Shown one piece after another: positions 6,075 to 9,141 of a stretch of 9,141 bases of DNA. A program made the translations under genes and the position numbers. How positions within the stretch are numbered: position 1 is the stretch's first letter; each line of letters begins with the position of its first letter. The stretch spans positions 1 through 9,141 of the forward strand of contig CALLYR010000503.1 in assembly GCA_937859005.1 (NCBI GenBank), given 5' to 3'. The notes beneath the pieces are model-generated. The model saw nothing but the letters and a program-made list of their open reading frames with translations. It ran no database searches and was not told the DNA's origin. The stretch comes from an uncultured Paracoccus sp. (GTDB taxonomy: Bacteria; Pseudomonadota; Alphaproteobacteria; Rhodobacterales; Rhodobacteraceae).

Positions 6075-7049
6075 TTACCAGCGCAGGACGACGCTGCCCC
6101 AGCTCATCCCGCCGCCGATCGCCTCGATCACCACCACATCGCCTTCGGCGAAGCGGCCCTGGTCGTCGGCGACGGACAGCGCCAGCGGAATCGAGGCGGC
6201 CGAGGTGTTGCCGTGGTCGGCCACGGTCAGCACCACCTTGTCCATCGGCAGCTGCATTTTCTGCGCCGTGGCGGTGATGATGCGCAGATTGGCCTGATGC
6301 GGCACCAGCCAGTCCACATCGGCCGGCGTCAGACCGGCCTTGTCCAGCGCCCGGTGCGCGGTCCGGGCCAGCTTTTCGACCGCGTGGCGAAAGACCAGAT
6401 TGCCCTGCATCCGCAGGAACCCGGCGGTGCCGGTCGTCCCTACGCCGCCGTCCACATACAGCAGGTCGCGCAAGGTGCCGTCGCTGTTCAGGTCGGTGGA
6501 CAGGATGCCGCGGTCGTCGCTGGTGCCCTCGGCCTCGGCGCCTTCCAGCACCACCGCGCCCGCGCCGTCGCCGAACAGCACGCAGGTGCCCCGGTCGGTC
6601 CAGTCCATGATCCGGCTGAAGGTCTCGGACCCGATCACCAGCACGCGTCCGGCCTGTCCGGTGCGGATCAGCCCGTCGGCATTGGCCAGCGCAAAGACGA
6701 AGCCGGCGCAGACCGCCTGCATGTCATAGGCAAAGCCGCGCGTCATTCCCAGGCCCGCCTGCACCATCGTGGCGACCGACGGAAAGGTCAGGTCCGGGGT
6801 CGATGTCGCCACCACGATTGCGTCGATGTCGTCGGCCCGCAGGCCCGCATCGTCCAGCGCCGCCTGCGCGGCCTTGATCGCCATGTCGCTTGTCCGTTCG
6901 TCGTCGGCGGCGAAATGGCGCCGCTCGATCCCCGTGCGCGAGCGGATCCATTCGTCGGTGGTGTCCAGCCTGTCCTCGAACCAGCTGTTTTCGACGACGC
7001 GTTCGGGCAGGTAATGACCGGTGCCGCGGATGACCGAACGCTGCATCAT
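6075..7049 (-). CDS. fabH: 3-oxoacyl-ACP synthase III (FabH)
   Basis: A 324-residue beta-ketoacyl-ACP synthase III that condenses acetyl-CoA with malonyl-ACP to start type II fatty-acid synthesis. The thiolase-fold Cys-His-Asn triad is present: Cys 114 in MQAVCAGFVFAL, His 251 in LVPHQANLRI, Asn 281 in DHGNTSAAS. The N-terminal TTDEWIRSRTGIERRH (30-45) and C-terminal EAIGGGMSWGSVVLRW are typical. Two adjacent start codons (ATG 7049 and ATG 7046) lie at the plsX stop as ATGATG; 7049 gives a 4-bp overlap, 7046 a 1-bp overlap, and AGGA lies 6 or 9 nt upstream. I chose 7049, but 7046 (323 residues) is equally plausible. It is co-transcribed with plsX. Downstream comes a structured spacer and hisF instead of the ihfA often found here. 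Confidence 0.96.
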   Translation of the reverse strand: MMQRSVIRGTGHYLPERVVENSWFEDRLDTTDEWIRSRTGIERRHFAADDERTSDMAIKAAQAALDDAGLRADDIDAIVVATSTPDLTFPSVATMVQAGLGMTRGFAYDMQAVCAGFVFALANADGLIRTGQAGRVLVIGSETFSRIMDWTDRGTCVLFGDGAGAVVLEGAEAEGTSDDRGILSTDLNSDGTLRDLLYVDGGVGTTGTAGFLRMQGNLVFRHAVEKLARTAHRALDKAGLTPADVDWLVPHQANLRIITATAQKMQLPMDKVVLTVADHGNTSAASIPLALSVADDQGRFAEGDVVVIEAIGGGMSWGSVVLRW

Positions 7050-8164
7050 TTGCTTTCCTCTGCAACGGCCGGGGCAGGGGCCGCCGCAGCCTGTTCGACG
7101 GCCTGCGCCACGCGCGCGGCCAGCCGGTCCTGAAATCCCGACCGGGCCAGCTGGAACGCCAGCTTGATCGCCGCCGAGACGCCCGTCTCGTCCGCCGATC
7201 CGTGCGATTTCACCACCGTCCCGTTCAGGCCCAGGAACACGCCCCCGTTCACACGCCGGGGGTCGATGCGCTTCTGCAGGCGCTTGAGCGAGGTCATCGC
7301 AAGGAGGGCCGCGAATTTGGACATGACCGAATTGGCAAAGGCATCCTTCAGGAAGTCGCCGACCAGCCTGGCCGTCCCTTCGCCCGTCTTCAACGCGATG
7401 TTGCCGGTAAAGCCGTCGGTGACGATCACATCCGCGCGCGCGCCCATCAGATCGCCCCCCTCGACGAAGCCGACATAATCGAAGCCGCCCTCGGCCGCCG
7501 CCGCGGAAATAAGATCCTGCGCCTGCTTCAGTTCGGCCCGGCCCTTGTGTTCCTCGGTTCCCACGTTCAGCAGGCCGACGCGCGGACGCTGCATCCCCAT
7601 GCCGTTGCGGGCATAGGAGGCGCCCATCATCGCATATTGCAAAAGATCGGGCGCATCGGCGCGGATGTCGGCGCCCACGTCCAGGATGACGTTGAAGCCC
7701 GCCGGGTTGCGCGAGGGCCACAGGCAGGCGATGGCGGGACGGTTCACGCCCGGCAGCTTGCGCAGGCGGATCGTGGACAGCGCCATCAGCGCGCCGGTAT
7801 TGCCGCAGCTGACTGCCGCGGTCGCCTCGCCCTTGCGGACCGATTCGATGGCCGACCACATGCTGGTGCCCTGGGCGCTGCGGATCACCTGGGCGGGCTT
7901 GTCGTTCATCGTGACCACGCCTTCGGCATGGCGGATGTCACAGCGCGCGGCCAAGTCCTTGCGCCTGCCGATCAGGCGGCGCAGCTCGGGTTCCGGGCCA
8001 TGGACGATGAAGCGGATATCCGGGTTCTTTTCGGCACTGCGGGCAATGCCCGCCACCACCGCGGCCGGGCCACGATCACCGCCCATCGCATCCACCGAAA
8101 TGACCACGGGATCGCCTGCGGGCGCGGGCTGCTGCCGGTCAGCGGAGGTGGGCGCCGGAGGCAT
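7046..8164 (-). CDS. plsX: Phosphate acyltransferase PlsX
   Basis: A 372-residue peripheral membrane enzyme that makes acyl-phosphate from acyl-ACP, feeding PlsY in phosphatidic acid synthesis. Family motifs are VISVDAMGGDRGP (21-33), SCGNTGALMALS, RPAIACLWPSRNPAGFNVILDVGAD, LLNVGTEEHKG and VIVTDGFTGNIALKTGEG. The ATG at 8164 gives a 19-residue Pro/Ala-rich lead before the conserved core; GTG 8107 would remove it, but neither start has a strong Shine-Dalgarno. It begins 21 bp after the rpmF stop and overlaps fabH at the ATGATG junction, the standard rpmF-plsX-fabH operon order. The Ala-rich C-terminal tail is unremarkable. Confidence 0.96.
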   Translation of the reverse strand: MPPAPTSADRQQPAPAGDPVVISVDAMGGDRGPAAVVAGIARSAEKNPDIRFIVHGPEPELRRLIGRRKDLAARCDIRHAEGVVTMNDKPAQVIRSAQGTSMWSAIESVRKGEATAAVSCGNTGALMALSTIRLRKLPGVNRPAIACLWPSRNPAGFNVILDVGADIRADAPDLLQYAMMGASYARNGMGMQRPRVGLLNVGTEEHKGRAELKQAQDLISAAAAEGGFDYVGFVEGGDLMGARADVIVTDGFTGNIALKTGEGTARLVGDFLKDAFANSVMSKFAALLAMTSLKRLQKRIDPRRVNGGVFLGLNGTVVKSHGSADETGVSAAIKLAFQLARSGFQDRLAARVAQAVEQAAAAPAPAVAEESK

Positions 8165-8185
8165 CGGAACCAGCCGCCAGCCGGA

Positions 8186-8392
8186 TCAGGCCGCGTCGTC
8201 GTCCAGGTCGATGTCGCTGGCCTGCGCCACGACTTCGCGGTCGGCATAATGGCCGCAGGACGGGCAGACGTGATGGGGGCGCTTCAGTTCGCCGCAGTTC
8301 GAACATTCGTTGGGATTGGCGGCGGACAGCGCGTCATGCGAACGGCGCATGTTGCGGCGGGACCGGGTGACTCGGTTCTGAGGGACGGCCAT
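8186..8392 (-). CDS. rpmF: 50S ribosomal protein L32
   Basis: A 68-residue L32 of the large ribosomal subunit. It opens with the conserved basic tail MAVPQNRVTRSRRNMRRSHD, then carries a zinc ribbon with C30-x2-C33 and C43-x2-C46, so this is the zinc-binding (C+) form, and ends in an acidic tail DIDLDDDAA seen in alphaproteobacteria. The start is ATG 8392 with GAAGG 7 nt upstream. It lies between yceD (262-bp spacer) and plsX (21 bp). The long spacer and its promoter-like elements suggest that rpmF starts its own transcript even if some reads through from yceD. Confidence 0.97.
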   Translation of the reverse strand: MAVPQNRVTRSRRNMRRSHDALSAANPNECSNCGELKRPHHVCPSCGHYADREVVAQASDIDLDDDAA

Positions 8393-8416
8393 GGGACAAC
8401 CTTCGATGGTGCAGGT

Positions 8417-8432
8417 GCGGCAGCGGTGCCGC
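8417..8432 (-). other. Hairpin in the rpmF 5' leader
   Basis: GCGGCA, loop of 4, TGCCGC form a perfect 6-bp stem in the rpmF leader, about 12 nt before the GAAGG ribosome binding site. It may shape translation initiation; no L32-binding consensus is known to me for comparison. Confidence 0.3.
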
Positions 8433-8457
8433 CCGTGAAGTTTCGGATCGAACTGCG

Positions 8458-8509
8458 CAGATACGGCACATTTCCCTGTCCTGCAAGGCGAAAGGCGGCA
8501 AACCGTCAA
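8458..8509 (-). promoter_or_regulatory. Candidate sigma-70 promoter of rpmF-plsX-fabH
   Basis: On the minus strand TTGCAG (8486-8481), a 17-bp spacer and TATCTG (8463-8458) form a plausible -35/-10 pair about 66 bp before the rpmF ATG. A better -35 hexamer, TTGACG (8509-8504), lies a further 17 bp upstream but pairs only with a poor -10. Judged by eye, with no transcript data. Confidence 0.35.
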
Positions 8510-8528
8510 GGTGGAGCGCCTGTGGAAA

Positions 8529-8562
8529 GGGGCAGCCCCGGCGCCGATGCGGGGGCTGCCCC
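8529..8562. terminator. Long GC hairpin between yceD and rpmF (terminator or attenuator)
   Basis: GGGGCAGCCCC (8529-8539) and GGGGCTGCCCC (8552-8562) are perfect 11-bp arms around a 12-nt loop, the strongest hairpin in the window. In the yceD direction it is followed by TTTCC, a short T-run, so it may end or attenuate yceD transcripts before the rpmF promoter. A weaker stem, GGATCG/CGATCC, lies at 8617-8637 in the same spacer. No gene is seen in 8393-8654. Confidence 0.5.
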
Positions 8563-8654
8563 GGCCTGGACCGGGCCTGGGCCGTTCTGGCCGGCCTCGC
8601 GCACGGGCCTTCGGCAGGATCGCGCGGGGGCCGATCCGGGGCCGCGGCCGACCC

Positions 8655-9141
8655 TCATTCGTCCTTGCGCGCCAGCAGATCGCCCAGTCCGGCAAAGGGG
8701 CGGCGCCTGTCCTCTTCCTCCTGTCCGGCCGCATTCTCGGGCAGTGCGGCATCGGCGCAACGGGGGTATTCCGGCACCGCCAGCGCCAGCGCCTCGACCA
8801 GGATCGCGCCCGCGTCGATGACCTGACCCAGAGGCTCGACCTCGTCGTCGGGCATCTCGACCTCGTCGCCCTCGGGCTGGGTGGCATGTGGAGAAAAGAC
8901 CCGGCGCACGGATTCGTCGATCGCCGTCTCGACCGGCGCCAGGGTGATGACGCAGGGCTGGACCACCCGCGCGGTCAGCCGCCCGGTCAGTTCCCAGGCA
9001 TCGTTCGCAACGGGCGCGATCTGGCCTTCGAAGGCTGCGGATTTCAGCGCGGACAGGTCCAGATCGGCGGCGATGCGGGCACGCGCGTCGGCATCCGGGC
9101 GCAGGGACAGGGGCGTGGGCCGGCGGGGGTTCAACTGTGCC
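8655..9141 (-). CDS. yceD: YceD/DUF177 family protein, 23S rRNA accumulation (5' end missing)
   Basis: The C-terminal 161 residues of a DUF177 (YceD) protein; the frame runs off the right edge, so the true start is outside. Family members are needed for normal 23S rRNA levels and typically sit beside rpmF, as here. Diagnostic parts are the central VVQPCVITLAPVETAIDESV block, the acidic linker EGDEVEMPDDEVEPLGQVIDAGAILVEALALAVPEYPRC (quoted in part: VIDAGAILVEALALA), and the C-terminal RRPFAGLGDLLARKDE, all characteristic of alphaproteobacterial members. A TTG at 9134 is in frame but the conserved N-terminus should begin upstream, so it is not taken as the start. The stop TGA 8655-8657 is followed by a 262-bp hairpin-rich spacer before rpmF. 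Confidence 0.9.
   Translation of the reverse strand, partial: AQLNPRRPTPLSLRPDADARARIAADLDLSALKSAAFEGQIAPVANDAWELTGRLTARVVQPCVITLAPVETAIDESVRRVFSPHATQPEGDEVEMPDDEVEPLGQVIDAGAILVEALALAVPEYPRCADAALPENAAGQEEEDRRRPFAGLGDLLARKDE

Noticed and set aside
7202..8821. Plus-strand open frame of 539 codons opposite plsX, rpmF and part of yceD
   Set aside because: Covers three well-identified genes on the other strand and has shadow-type composition.
1..9141. CRISPR arrays, transposases, phage genes, tRNAs, toxin-antitoxin pairs
   Set aside because: Read through on both strands; no spaced direct repeats, terminal inverted repeats, tRNA cloverleaf or small paired genes were seen.

Overview
The window is strongly G+C-rich chromosomal DNA with dense, mostly minus-strand housekeeping genes. 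Protein flavour and gene order point to an alphaproteobacterium of the Rhodobacteraceae (Paracoccus/Rhodobacter-like). Reasons are the yceD-rpmF-plsX-fabH block with a 68-residue zinc-ribbon L32, a ParE with an alphaproteobacterial N-terminus, and an intergenic sequence after fabH (ending tatttgggccagaaagaag on the + strand) of a kind I recall as common in that family. No tRNA, rRNA, transposase, phage gene or CRISPR array is visible.

Layout, left to right: the last 34 codons of an unidentified + strand gene (1-105); parE, topoisomerase IV subunit B (160-2124, -); a glutathione S-transferase-like protein (2195-2854, -); a 250-bp divergent spacer; rnd, ribonuclease D (+, from 3105), broken by one extra C near 4014-4017, so its native C-terminus continues in another frame to 4287; a short MgtC/SapB-family membrane protein (4301-4810, -), convergent with rnd; hisE and hisF (4904-5973, -), overlapping by 4 bp; a spacer with two hairpins and the Rhodobacterales-type sequence; then fabH, plsX, rpmF and the 5'-truncated yceD (6075-9141, -).

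How they fit together: on the minus strand the transcription order is yceD, rpmF, plsX, fabH, then hisF, hisE, then mgtC. yceD-rpmF-plsX-fabH is the classic bacterial block linking 23S rRNA/ribosome assembly with phospholipid and fatty-acid initiation. plsX and fabH overlap (ATGATG), as do hisF and hisE (GTGA), so each pair is probably translationally coupled. The usual downstream alphaproteobacterial neighbour ihfA is absent after fabH, and the usual hisH-hisA partners are absent upstream of hisF, so this junction looks rearranged. parE, gst, rnd and mgtC are single genes with no evident joint function.

I found no convincing new multi-gene system. The best second-look items are the rnd frameshift, the spacer element behind fabH, the fabH/hisF junction, and the structured leader between yceD and rpmF.
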